From Tropicimonas sp033101155 (GTDB lineage: Bacteria > Pseudomonadota > Alphaproteobacteria > Rhodobacterales > Rhodobacteraceae), in assembly GCF_033101155.1 (NCBI RefSeq), contig NZ_JAWMPX010000002.1, positions 248,001 through 312,000 of the forward strand: a stretch of DNA of 64,000 nucleotides, read 5' to 3'. The position numbers and the translations under genes were made by a program. Positions 45,908 through 53,606 of this stretch are shown here, in pieces. Numbering within the stretch: position 1 is the first letter of the stretch; each line of letters starts with the position of its first letter. Below the pieces are notes generated by a model that had not been told where the DNA came from, made no database searches, and saw only the letters and a program-made list of their open reading frames with translations.

Positions 45908-46405
45908 ATGACACCGACCCCCCGCACATTCTCGCATATCGGCCTGTCCGTCCCGGACCTCGACGCGGCCGTCACGTTCTATTCAGAGGTCATGGGCTTC
46001 TATGTGCTCATGCAACCGAGCGCTGTTGTCGAGGATGACAGCGCAATCGGTGTGATGTGCACCGATGTGTTCGGCCCGGGCTGGGAACATCTACGGATCG
46101 CGCATCTTTCGACCGGTGATGGCATTGGCATCGAGCTCTTCGAATTTGCCGGAAACCATGCGCCTGACGACAATTTCGCGTTCCGTCGGCACGGCACGTT
46201 CCACTTCGCGATCCAGGATCCGGATCTTGAAGGTCTGCTCGAAAAGATTGTCGCGGCGGGAGGCCGGCAACGCATGCCCGTGCGGGAGTATTTCCCGGGC
46301 GAAAAGCCGTACCGCATGGTCTATGTCGAAGACCCGTTCGGAAACATCTTCGAACTCTACAGCCACAGCTACGAGCTGACATATTCCGCGGGCGCCTATT
46401 CCTGA
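45908..46405 (+). CDS. VOC-superfamily (glyoxalase/dioxygenase-like) protein
   Basis: A 165-residue vicinal-oxygen-chelate fold protein with AGGAGA 7 bases before the ATG. The two beta-alpha-beta-beta-beta units start at FSHIGLSVPDLDAAVTFY and at FHFAIQDPDLEGLLEKI. Likely metal ligands are the His in FSHIG, a His in HFAIQD and the Glu in DPFGNIFELYSH. Glyoxalase, lactoylglutathione lyase, epimerase and fosfomycin-type roles all look similar, so the substrate is open. It lies opposite the LysR gene, probably its target. Confidence 0.85.
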   Translation: MTPTPRTFSHIGLSVPDLDAAVTFYSEVMGFYVLMQPSAVVEDDSAIGVMCTDVFGPGWEHLRIAHLSTGDGIGIELFEFAGNHAPDDNFAFRRHGTFHFAIQDPDLEGLLEKIVAAGGRQRMPVREYFPGEKPYRMVYVEDPFGNIFELYSHSYELTYSAGAYS

Positions 46406-46798
46406 TCCGTCTCGACCGATCCGGGTTCCGGGACCCGGGTCGGCAACCCACCGGTAGCGCCGTGAAAGAAGGTGAGGAGAGGGCAGGGCCCAACCCCCCC
46501 CCGATAAACGGTGGATGAAACCATCGATCTGACACCGACAGCACCACAGATACGACCCGTCCTTTCCGAAAACCCACCCCAAAGACTCCGCAACGAACAG
46601 TCCAATCTCTCGACATTTGTGCTTTGCGAGACGTTGCCTGTGCCGGGCGGTCGGCAGGACTGTGTCAAACGGTATCCGCGCCACGGATGCCGCATTTCCA
46701 TTGCCTATTTCTTGTGCTCTACCGCCGGCCAAAGTCCGGATGGAACCGGACGCATCACCAGCATTCTATCTGAATGCAGACAGTTCAGGAACGGGACA
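46406..46798. other. Upstream region of the NSS symporter: hairpin and C9 tract
   Basis: About 390 bases with no gene. At 46416-46443 an 11-bp hairpin (arms CCGATCCGGGT and ACCCGGGTCGG, one G-T pair, loop TCCGGG) may end the VOC transcript, although no T-run follows. At 46494-46502 there is a run of nine C. An upstream in-frame extension of the symporter frame (from 46511) is not coding by codon use. Confidence 0.4.
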
Positions 46799-48142
46799 AT
46801 GAAGACAGCACATGAAAACTGGGGCTCTCGCCTTGGTTTTATCCTGGCGACCGCAGGCTCTGCGATTGGCCTCGGCAATATCTGGAAATTTCCATATGTC
46901 GCGGGGGAGAATGGAGGCGCCGCCTTCATCCTTATCTATCTCGGGATCGTCTTCACCATCGGCCTGTCGGTCATGCTGGCGGAAATCGCAATTGGTCGCA
47001 GCGCCCAGACCGATGCCATCAGTGCTTTCAAGAAGATCGGCAAGCCCGGCTGGACTTTCGTTGGCGTCCTCGCGGTGATAACGGCGGTTATCATCCTGTC
47101 CTTCTATTCCGTCGTCGCGGGCTGGTGTATCGCCTATATCGTCAAATCCGCCGGCGGTGCCTTCTCCGGCATGGACGCGGAAGCCATCGGCGGAGCCTTT
47201 GGTGGCTTTATCGGCGGACCCGTGGCACCGATCGTCTATCACGGAATCTTCTCGGCCCTGACCATTGCTATTGTCATCGGCGGCGTCTCCGGTGGCATCG
47301 AGAAGACCAGCAAGTTCCTGATGCCCCTGTTCTTTGTGATCCTTCTCGCCCTCGTCGCGCGCTCCGTGACACTCCCCGGCGCTGAAAAAGGCCTGGAGTT
47401 CTTCCTTGCCCCGGACTTCTCCAGTATCTCGCCCCACACCGTCATCGCTGCGCTCGGCCAGGCCTTCTTCTCCCTGTCCCTCGGCATGGCCATCCTGCTG
47501 ACCTTCGGATCCTATGTGGACCGGCAGACCAATCTCGGCAAATCCGTGGTCCAGATCGCGTGCCTCGATACGCTCGTCGCCATTCTGGCCGGGCTTGCCA
47601 TCCTGCCGGCCGTCTTTGCGTTCAATCTTGACCCTGCTGCAGGGCCGGGCCTGACATTCGTCACCCTGCCGACGGTCTTCAATTCGATGCCAGGCGGCTA
47701 CTTCTTTGCCATCATCTTCTTTGTGCTGCTGACCATCGCAGCCCTGACCTCGTCCATCTCGATCCTCGAACCGGTCGTCGCGTTCTTCACCAATATGGGC
47801 CTGTCCCGCAAGACGGCCACGATTGGCTCCGGCGTGCTCATTTTCCTGCTCGGCATTCCGTCTTCTCTGTCGGTGGGAATCTGGAGTGACGTTCACTTCA
47901 TCAAGGGGCAGGGCTTTCTCGACTCCGCCAGTTGGCTGACGGACAAGCTGCTATTGCCGATCGGTGGCCTGCTGATCTGTATCTTCGCCGGCTGGATCAT
48001 TGCTCCGATGATGACACGCGAAGTGTCTGGAGATGGCGCACCGGGTGTCCTGAGCAAGGCCTGGCTTTTCATATTGCGGTTCGTCGCACCGGTCGCGATC
48101 TTTCTGATCCTCTTGAGCGGATTGGAAATAGTCTCGTTCTGA
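46799..48142 (+). CDS. Sodium-dependent (NSS-family) amino-acid/solute symporter
   Basis: A neurotransmitter:sodium symporter-family transporter. ATG at 46799 gives ~447 residues, the usual bacterial length, beginning MKTAHENWGSRLGFIL. The TM1 motif AGSAIGLGNIWKFPYVAGENGG carries the sodium and substrate residues. TM3 contains ISFYSVVAGW-like sequence (ILSFYSVVAGWCIAYI). Ten to eleven hydrophobic segments follow. Substrates of bacterial NSS are mostly amino acids or derivatives; which one here is unknown. The gene stands alone, with the methyltransferase convergent downstream. Confidence 0.92.
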   Translation: MKTAHENWGSRLGFILATAGSAIGLGNIWKFPYVAGENGGAAFILIYLGIVFTIGLSVMLAEIAIGRSAQTDAISAFKKIGKPGWTFVGVLAVITAVIILSFYSVVAGWCIAYIVKSAGGAFSGMDAEAIGGAFGGFIGGPVAPIVYHGIFSALTIAIVIGGVSGGIEKTSKFLMPLFFVILLALVARSVTLPGAEKGLEFFLAPDFSSISPHTVIAALGQAFFSLSLGMAILLTFGSYVDRQTNLGKSVVQIACLDTLVAILAGLAILPAVFAFNLDPAAGPGLTFVTLPTVFNSMPGGYFFAIIFFVLLTIAALTSSISILEPVVAFFTNMGLSRKTATIGSGVLIFLLGIPSSLSVGIWSDVHFIKGQGFLDSASWLTDKLLLPIGGLLICIFAGWIIAPMMTREVSGDGAPGVLSKAWLFILRFVAPVAIFLILLSGLEIVSF

Positions 48143-48573
48143 CCGGCATGTCCAAAGGGCAGGGAGATCCGGTGGGTCTCCCCAAAAGCCAAGCTCGGAC
48201 CTTTCTCAAAGACGGTCGCTCGGACGCCAAGCGACCGGTTCGCAGCGAACCCAGGATAACGCGCCACCGGCATGTCGGAAATCTCTGTCGCAATACGCCG
48301 GCTGGATCAGGTTGCGCATCAGAACGCCGCAATGTTCGCAAACCGGATCTACCTCGTAGGATGGACGGATCCGGGAAACTCTCCGCGCTGCGGGGGGGTA
48401 GCACGAGCGAAAAACCTCTTCTTTCGTATTTGCAGTATTTCACGGGGCTCGGAAGCCAAGCTGGAATGTGCCGTCGCCACAGCGCAACATCCCATAATCG
48501 GTATTATGTAAACTATATGTTTGGTTCGATCCGGGCCACTTGAGCCCGGTTCTTAAACGCAGATACGATCAAC
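48143..48573. other. Gene-free gap after the NSS symporter
   Basis: About 430 bases between two convergent genes. At 48162-48182 a 9-bp hairpin (arms GGGAGATCC and GGGTCTCCC, loop GGT) lies 19 bases after the symporter stop and is a likely rho-dependent or weak terminator, as no T-run follows. The rest has no recognisable gene or repeat. Confidence 0.45.
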
Positions 48574-49320
48574 TCAGGCTTTCCTGACGCCTACGACCTT
48601 CTGGTACAGTCCACCGAATATCGTTTCCTTGCGCCATTCAAACTGGTCGCGATCATCGACATAGTCCCAAAGCTCATGACTCCAGAGCGCCTTGGCAAAT
48701 GGCTCGAGCCATTTGAAGACGAGCCAGATGATCGGTCGCATCGGATGCAGGAACGCTGGCTCATGGTAGTCAACGAACATCAGCTTGCCGCCCGGTCTGA
48801 CATGGGACGCGAGGTTGTTGGCAATGTCGCGTTTGTAGTCGTCCGGCACCTCGTGCAGGAGGAAATAGGAATTCACCACGTCATAAAGCCCGTCACCTGT
48901 CACGCGCGCATCGCAGATCCCGGTCCGCGTCTGCGGCAGTTGCGCAATCTTGCGGTTCACGTGATCGATCTGGACCTGCTGGATATCCGTGACGTGATAT
49001 TCGCCCTCCGGTCCGACCTTCTCGGCCAGATGCGAGACCAGTTTGCCATAGACGGCAGCGGGCTGAAGCACACGACAGCCCGGCGTGATTTCATCACGGG
49101 CAGCACGCATCAGCTTGTTCTGTTGCAGCCAGAGGATCGTCGCCACGACGACTTCACGGTCCAGCAGTTCGACCATATTCGGCGCCACATAGGCCCAAGT
49201 ATAGACGTCGACCAGGTAATCCGGGAGTTTTGGTGCGGGCATGTCTTCCCAGTCCACCGACGGCCCGGCGGAAACGACATCCACTTTCCCTTTTCCCCCG
49301 AAATCTACGCTGGCATTCAT
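48574..49320 (-). CDS. rquA: Rhodoquinone biosynthesis methyltransferase-like protein (RquA-like)
   Basis: A 248-residue soluble SAM-methyltransferase-like protein. ATG at 49320 is preferred (an AAAGGG lies upstream) over an upstream in-frame start at 49464. The sequence matches what I recall of RquA, which converts ubiquinone to rhodoquinone: LPDYLVDVYTWAYVAPNMVELLDREVVV near the N-terminus, an altered SAM loop reading VLQPAAVYGKL instead of the usual glycine-rich VLDxGxGxG, FVDYHEPAFLHPMRP, and WLEPFAKALWSHEL plus GGLYQKVVGVRKA at the end. Rhodoquinone supports anaerobic fumarate reduction. Without a search, an unrelated UbiE-like methyltransferase cannot be excluded. It is monocistronic. 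Confidence 0.62.
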   Translation of the reverse strand: MNASVDFGGKGKVDVVSAGPSVDWEDMPAPKLPDYLVDVYTWAYVAPNMVELLDREVVVATILWLQQNKLMRAARDEITPGCRVLQPAAVYGKLVSHLAEKVGPEGEYHVTDIQQVQIDHVNRKIAQLPQTRTGICDARVTGDGLYDVVNSYFLLHEVPDDYKRDIANNLASHVRPGGKLMFVDYHEPAFLHPMRPIIWLVFKWLEPFAKALWSHELWDYVDDRDQFEWRKETIFGGLYQKVVGVRKA

Positions 49321-49820
49321 GGCTAGACCCTTTCGAAATATGGAGGCGTTTCCGCTTCCAGAAAATTGCGGCGTGAAGCCGGCGCGCCGCTTTCGCTTCC
49401 CATAGCGCAGAAACCGGCTTTGCGGCGACATTATCCGGCTTTTGGCGACCCGAAAATGCGTCAAAGCCTGTAAAGAGCCGCTATCGCTGCATTTCCGAGT
49501 TCACGGGAGCGCAAGGCTCGATCCGACCAGAGGGCGCATTCTTCGTCGAGGCCTGCCTGCCTGCGCTGCACATTTTTCGCGGCAACGCGTTCAGCACTGG
49601 TAATTCAATGTGAATGAAGCCATAAAATAGGCTTATAATCAGACTGTTGCCGAACTTTCTTCAGAAAGTCTCCGGTTTCGGCTCCGAAGTGACGGTTGGC
49701 CAATCAATACCCCCTGCCCCGGTGCCGCGTCCATTCGCCACGATGCGCTTTCCCCGGCGTCTCGACACTTGCACCGTATCAGACTATTTTCATCGAAATA
49801 TCACGGGACAATACGCTTAA
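49321..49820. other. 500-base divergent region between rquA-like and aroQ genes
   Basis: A long gap with no gene. The middle (49600-49650) is markedly AT-rich compared with its surroundings. It holds a dyad AAGCC/GGCTT around eight A/T bases, overlapping a perfect TATAAT, and a short TTCA-ATG-TGAA repeat just upstream. Such a long, structured gap suggests several regulatory sites for the two divergent genes. No FNR-type TTGAT-N4-ATCAA site was found. Confidence 0.4.
49634..49639 (+). promoter_or_regulatory. Candidate -10 element TATAAT for aroQ-luxR
   Basis: A perfect TATAAT, rare in this GC-rich window, lies 182 bases before aroQ. The -35 at 17 bp spacing is poor, so an activator would be needed. 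It overlaps the right arm of the AAGCC/GGCTT dyad. Unproven. Confidence 0.35.
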
Positions 49821-50264
49821 ATGACCTCAATTCTTGTATTAAACGGCCCCAACATCAATCTGCTGGGCACGCGCCAACCCGAAGTCTACGGAAAGACAAC
49901 CCTGTCCCAGATCGAAACCACATGTCGTGCGACAGCCGCCGAGTTGGGTGTGGAGTTGGCATTCCGCCAGTCGAATCATGAGGGCGTGATGATCGACGAG
50001 ATTCACGCCGCACGTGGCGTGCATGACGGCATCGTCCTCAATGCCGGCGCCTATACGCACACTTCAATAGCCCTGATGGATGCGATCGCATCCGTTGAAC
50101 TGCCGGCCATCGAAATCCACCTGAGCAATGTGCATGCGCGCGAGCCCTTTCGGCATGTCTCCTATATCTCGAAAGTCTCGATCGGGATCATCTGTGGCTT
50201 CGGGCCGGCGAGCTATCCGCTTGCTTTGCGGGCCATGGCCGGTCATCTGGGAGTGACCGCTTGA
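49821..50264 (+). CDS. aroQ: Type II 3-dehydroquinate dehydratase AroQ
   Basis: AroQ removes water from 3-dehydroquinate, in either the shikimate (biosynthetic) or quinate (catabolic) direction. Its 147 residues form the dodecameric type II enzyme: N-terminal VLNGPNINLLGTRQPEVYG with the catalytic Tyr, QSNHEGVMIDEIH, LNAGAYTHTS, EIHLSNVHAREPFRHVS. The ATG lies in a leader of ~180 bases. Its stop overlaps the TTG start of the LuxR gene by three bases, an unusual pairing of a metabolic enzyme with a quorum-type regulator. Confidence 0.95.
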   Translation: MTSILVLNGPNINLLGTRQPEVYGKTTLSQIETTCRATAAELGVELAFRQSNHEGVMIDEIHAARGVHDGIVLNAGAYTHTSIALMDAIASVELPAIEIHLSNVHAREPFRHVSYISKVSIGIICGFGPASYPLALRAMAGHLGVTA

Positions 50265-51013
50265 TCCTCGACTATGTGGAACGGGTAACGGCGCTCTCGG
50301 AGATGCAGGACATCTGGAGCTATCACAAGGAGGTCATGGCCTCCTATGGATTCAATCGGGTTCTCTACGGCTTCACTCGCTTTCGCACCGAACGATCGTT
50401 GGGCGATCCGCAGGATCTCCTTGTCCTGAGCAACCACGACCGCGACTATATCCGTCCCTTCCTGGATGACGGTCTCTATCTCAATGCCCCGATGACTCAA
50501 TGGGCGCTCAACAATGCCGGCGTTTCCTCCTGGCGACAAACCGATGAGATGGTGACCGACGGCTCGATGAGCGAAACCGCATCGAGGATCTGGGAGTTCA
50601 ACAAACGTCATGGGCTCGGTGCCGGGTATACGGTCAGTTTCAAGACCAATTCCAAGCGCTCGAAAGGCGCCATCAGCCTGACCTCCGTTCCTGCGATGTC
50701 ATTCGATGCAGCCGACGCGATCTGGGAGAAGCATGGGCGCGAGTTGGAAGCCATGAACAACGTCCTGCATCTGCGCCTCTCTTCGCTGCCCAATCCTGAC
50801 ACCGAACGCTCCCTGACCTCTCGTCAGCGCGAGGTGCTGGAATGGGTCGGTGATGGAAAGACCACGGCCGAGATCGCGGCGATCATGGGTCTGACCGCGG
50901 CCACGATCGAGAAACATCTGCGACTCGCTCGCGAAGCGCTCGATGTTTCGACCACGGCTCAGGCCGTTCTCAAGGCGTCCTTCCTCAACCAAATCTACAT
51001 TGTCGAAGAGTAG
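50261..51013 (+). CDS. LuxR-type regulator with autoinducer-binding-like domain (solo)
   Basis: A 250-residue LuxR-family regulator with an N-terminal autoinducer-binding-like domain (about 15-165) and a C-terminal GerE helix-turn-helix (about 180-240; LTSRQREVLEWVGDGKTTAEIAAIMGLT). TTG at 50261, with GGGAG seven bases upstream, overlaps the aroQ stop, so it is translationally coupled. No luxI-type synthase is near, making it a solo. By hand alignment with TraR, the ligand-pocket residues look altered: Trp57 reads Tyr, Tyr61 reads Phe and Asp70 reads Ala (in LNAPMTQW), while Pro71, Trp85 and Gly113 remain. Loss of the Asp suggests a ligand other than an acyl-homoserine lactone. Confidence 0.85.
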   Translation: MILDYVERVTALSEMQDIWSYHKEVMASYGFNRVLYGFTRFRTERSLGDPQDLLVLSNHDRDYIRPFLDDGLYLNAPMTQWALNNAGVSSWRQTDEMVTDGSMSETASRIWEFNKRHGLGAGYTVSFKTNSKRSKGAISLTSVPAMSFDAADAIWEKHGRELEAMNNVLHLRLSSLPNPDTERSLTSRQREVLEWVGDGKTTAEIAAIMGLTAATIEKHLRLAREALDVSTTAQAVLKASFLNQIYIVEE

Positions 51014-51043
51014 CTTCATAAAAAACGCGAATTGTTACCGCTA

Positions 51044-51065
51044 AACCTATCCATTCGGCTAGGTT
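51044..51065 (+). promoter_or_regulatory. Lux-box-like 22-bp dyad downstream of the luxR gene
   Basis: Inverted repeat AACCTA-N10-TAGGTT, with symmetric inner CC and GG as well (8 of 11 base pairs match). The inner 20 bp have the length and arm pattern (ACCTA...TAGGT) of LuxR/LasR operators. It lies 31 bases after the luxR stop, before the candidate small RNA. The regulator binding it could be the adjacent LuxR solo. Confidence 0.5.
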
Positions 51066-51086
51066 GGTCCGGGATTCCTTACTTCC

Positions 51087-51102
51087 TTAACCAAAGGTAA
51101 AC
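51087..51102 (+). promoter_or_regulatory. Near-match CtrA box
   Basis: TTAA-N7-TAAAC, one mismatch from the CtrA consensus TTAA-N7-TTAAC, 22 bases after the lux-box-like dyad. Weak on its own. Confidence 0.3.
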
Positions 51103-51104
51103 TG

Positions 51105-51340
51105 GCATTCTGAGCGTGTTCCGTGAGTGGTGGCAATTAGCCAAGGAACTACGGGCTGTAATGGCTGCGCGATTACGTGGTTTACGGTCTGTTCCGGGAA
51201 ACCGGTTGTCGGCCCGGCTCGATGTATATTCCATCGGCCGGGTCGACACATTTATCCACGAACAGTGCTCATCCCCAGCATTCTGTTCGCGAAGTGGATT
51301 TGAAACGGCGCAGCTCGCCCGTGCTGCGCCGTTTCTTTTT
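51105..51340 (+). ncRNA. Candidate small RNA, hairpin-rich with intrinsic terminator
   Basis: A stretch of ~235 bases with no good coding frame (the open frames use rare codons) but successive hairpins. They are TGGC/GCCA inside TTCC/GGAA at 51119-51148, GTAAT/ATTAC at 51158-51176, CCGG-GAAA-CCGG at 51196-51207, and a long stem at 51211-51244 (arms GGCCCGGCTCGATG and CATCGGCCGGGTC around TATATTC). It ends in the terminator at 51302-51340. The nearest upstream gene ends ~290 bases earlier, so the terminator probably belongs to a separate transcript. The 5' end is not defined; 51105 is a guess. An attenuated leader of the next gene is the alternative. Confidence 0.5.
51302..51340 (+). terminator. 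Strong rho-independent terminator
   Basis: A perfect 13-bp stem (arms GAAACGGCGCAGC and GCTGCGCCGTTTC) with an 8-base loop, followed by TTTTT. The reverse strand has no T-run, so it acts on plus-strand transcripts. Confidence 0.9.
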
Positions 51341-51518
51341 CCCGGGACCATCCTCTTTCCAGTCGCACGCGCCAGCAAGCGCCAACCAACGTCCTTGAGC
51401 AGGACGATGGCGCGAAATCTTCCAACGTCGGCCTTCACGAAAAATCCACTTCTTTCTGTCGATAAAAGGCAGGAGCATCACTTGACCGGTGCAACAGCTG
51501 GAGCAGGACCTGGCACAT

Positions 51519-51902
51519 ATGGACAAACCCGCGCGTGCTCCAATGGAGCAGGTCTACACGTCGCCGATGGCGGAGGTTCTATCCAGGATCTCCTCGGAGC
51601 TGACCAGCACCAACGAAATGCTGCAGACAATCCAACAGCACTATTCTGTCCTGATGGGGTCTCTCGACACCGAAAGCAGTACGTTCAAGGATCTGCAGAA
51701 TCTTGATCTGGCCACCCAATTGGTTGCGGATCTTGCAAGCGCGGTCGCCTTCCTCGCCGAGACCTCGGACGAGCAATCCCACTGCAACACCATCGCCTTG
51801 TCCGAAATACTGACGCTGCAAGCGCTGCGCGGCAGTCTGTGCGACATACCGACGGTTCCGAATGTGAATGGCAGCGAATCCGGGGCGTTCGACCTGTTTT
51901 AG
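51519..51902 (+). CDS. Hypothetical small helical protein
   Basis: An uncharacterised protein of ~127 residues. ATG at 51519 is used, with an AGGA sequence upstream; GTG at 51489 is an alternative. It is predicted mostly helical: a heptad-like region (SRISSELTSTNEMLQTIQQHY), then LDLATQLVADLASAVAFLAE, and a second helix with ALSEILTLQALRGSLCD. There are no membrane segments or signal peptide, and two Cys late in the sequence. Codon use is reasonable for the genome. I do not recognise the family. It lies downstream of the terminator and lux-box-like dyad. Confidence 0.55.
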   Translation: MDKPARAPMEQVYTSPMAEVLSRISSELTSTNEMLQTIQQHYSVLMGSLDTESSTFKDLQNLDLATQLVADLASAVAFLAETSDEQSHCNTIALSEILTLQALRGSLCDIPTVPNVNGSESGAFDLF

Positions 51903-52129
51903 CACGCAGCGCGGCTGCTCGCGCCGATAGACCAGCGGCCAACGATGCACCAACTATCAATCCATAGTAGGCAGATTTGGCTCCCTGGCGGGGAATGCCA
52001 GCGCGAGGCTCAAACTGCGCAGCGCATGGATCTGCTCTTCTGGCTTGCGGAGCGTGCCCACCCGCCAGGTGTCGCCAGAGATCTTTCTTGGCCGCGTGCC
52101 CCCTGCCCCGCCCCTTGCCAAAAACGACG

Positions 52130-53605
52130 TCAGAGTGCGTAGAGGCCCGAGAACTTCTCTTCCAGGTAGGCCAGAAACGGTTCGGCAGAAATCTGCCCGG
52201 CCACGGCATGTTCTATGGTCTCGCGTGGCCCGCGCCGCGCGCCATGGCATTGCAGCCGCGTTCGAAGCCATTCGGTCGCCGGCGTGGCGTCTCCGCGCGC
52301 GAGGGCGTTCTCCCAATTCGGAACCTCCAGGCGCATCGCCTCGAAGAGGCAGCCGGCATAGAGATTGCCCAGAGAATAGGTCGGGAAATAGCCGAAGAGC
52401 CCCACCGGCCAGTGAACATCCTGAAGCACACCGTTGGACGGCCGGTCAACCGCAAGCCCAAAATCCGCCTCGAACCGTTCGTTCCAGGCCGCCTCCAGGT
52501 CGCGCACCTCCAGGTCACCCGCAATCAGCGCCCGTTCAAGGTCGAACCGCAACAGGATGTGCAGGTTATAGTGCACCTCGTCAGCCTCTGTGCGAATGAA
52601 TCCGGTGCGGACATTGTTGACGGCGGCGTAGAACTCACCCTCGCTTGAAACCCCGATATCACCGAAAGCCTCCCGACACTGGCCAAAGAGCCAGCCCGTG
52701 AAGGCACGGGAGCGACCAAGCTGGTTTTCATAGAACCGGCTCTGGCTCTCATGGACACCCATCGAAACGCCCCGACCGATCGGGGTCAGCAGATAGTCAC
52801 GCGAGACGGATTGCTCGTAGCGACTGTGGCCGACCTCGTGGATCGTCGAATAGAGGCATCCAAACGGATCGCTCGGGTCAGTCCGCGTGGTGATGCGCGA
52901 GTCCAGTCCGGAGCCCGAAGAGAAGGGATGCACGGCCTTGTCGATCCGACCATGGCTGAAATCATAGCCGAAGGCGCGTGCGCAGGCCTCCGAGAGCGCG
53001 AGCTGCGCGGTCTCGTCGAAATGACCCTCAAGCGCGGGCGACTCCCGCCCGCTCGACAGGACGGATTCCCGCAGCGCGACCAGACGCGGCCGCATTTCGT
53101 CGAACATCGCCGCGAAGCTGTCCCCCGTCGCGCCCGGCTCGTAATCCTCCAGCAGCGCGTCGTAAAGATCGCCATCGCTGCCGGCAAGGGCTGACGCCTG
53201 CTGCCTTTGAAGGTTCAAGACCTCTTCGAAACTATCTGAAAACGCCGAAAAATCATCATCTGCCCGCGCCTCGGCCCAGATCCCTTGCGACAGGCTCGTG
53301 ACCCGGGTGATCTCGGCCGAAAGTTCGACCGGAACCTTCATCGCCCGATCATACGCCCGCCGGATCTGATACAGCTGCGATTCTGCGACGGCGTCCTCTG
53401 CGTCCGCAGCCTCCAACCAGTCGGCCAGTTGTGGCGCGACGCAGCGGGCATGGATCACCTTGTCCAATGCCGCCATCTCCTCGGCCCGTTGCGCCGCCGC
53501 CCCACTTGGCATCACCGTCTCCTGGTCCCAGCCAAGTCGACCCTGGATCTGTTTCAAGGCCTCCGTCTCGCGAACGAAGGCCATAAGATCAGAATATGCA
53601 CTCAT
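52130..53605 (-). CDS. M32-family metallocarboxypeptidase (Taq type)
   Basis: A 491-residue zinc carboxypeptidase of family M32 that trims C-terminal residues from peptides. The zinc motif is HEVGH (in YSTIHEVGHSRYEQ), with the downstream glutamate in VHESQSRFYENQLG; the family HPFSSG and HWPVGLFGYFPTYSLGNLYA motifs are also present. No signal peptide, so cytoplasmic. It starts one base after the ctaA stop on the same strand, so the two may be cotranscribed. About 225 bases on its 3' side hold no gene. Confidence 0.94.
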   Translation of the reverse strand: MSAYSDLMAFVRETEALKQIQGRLGWDQETVMPSGAAAQRAEEMAALDKVIHARCVAPQLADWLEAADAEDAVAESQLYQIRRAYDRAMKVPVELSAEITRVTSLSQGIWAEARADDDFSAFSDSFEEVLNLQRQQASALAGSDGDLYDALLEDYEPGATGDSFAAMFDEMRPRLVALRESVLSSGRESPALEGHFDETAQLALSEACARAFGYDFSHGRIDKAVHPFSSGSGLDSRITTRTDPSDPFGCLYSTIHEVGHSRYEQSVSRDYLLTPIGRGVSMGVHESQSRFYENQLGRSRAFTGWLFGQCREAFGDIGVSSEGEFYAAVNNVRTGFIRTEADEVHYNLHILLRFDLERALIAGDLEVRDLEAAWNERFEADFGLAVDRPSNGVLQDVHWPVGLFGYFPTYSLGNLYAGCLFEAMRLEVPNWENALARGDATPATEWLRTRLQCHGARRGPRETIEHAVAGQISAEPFLAYLEEKFSGLYAL

Positions 53606-53606
53606 G

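Noticed and set aside
46511..46798. N-terminal extension of the NSS symporter
   Set aside because: Its 96 extra residues are low complexity without hydrophobic segments, whereas the family starts at the NWGSRLGF motif shortly after 46799.
49681..49715. Possible FNR-type site in the rquA-aroQ gap
   Set aside because: The TTGGCCAATCAA sequence is 12 bp and does not match the 14-bp TTGAT-N4-ATCAA pattern.
51116..51706. Open frame of 196 residues starting FREWWQLAKELRAV
   Set aside because: It uses rare codons such as TTA, CTA and CGA, runs through the strong terminator stem, and overlaps the better small-protein frame. The hairpin-rich RNA explanation fits better.
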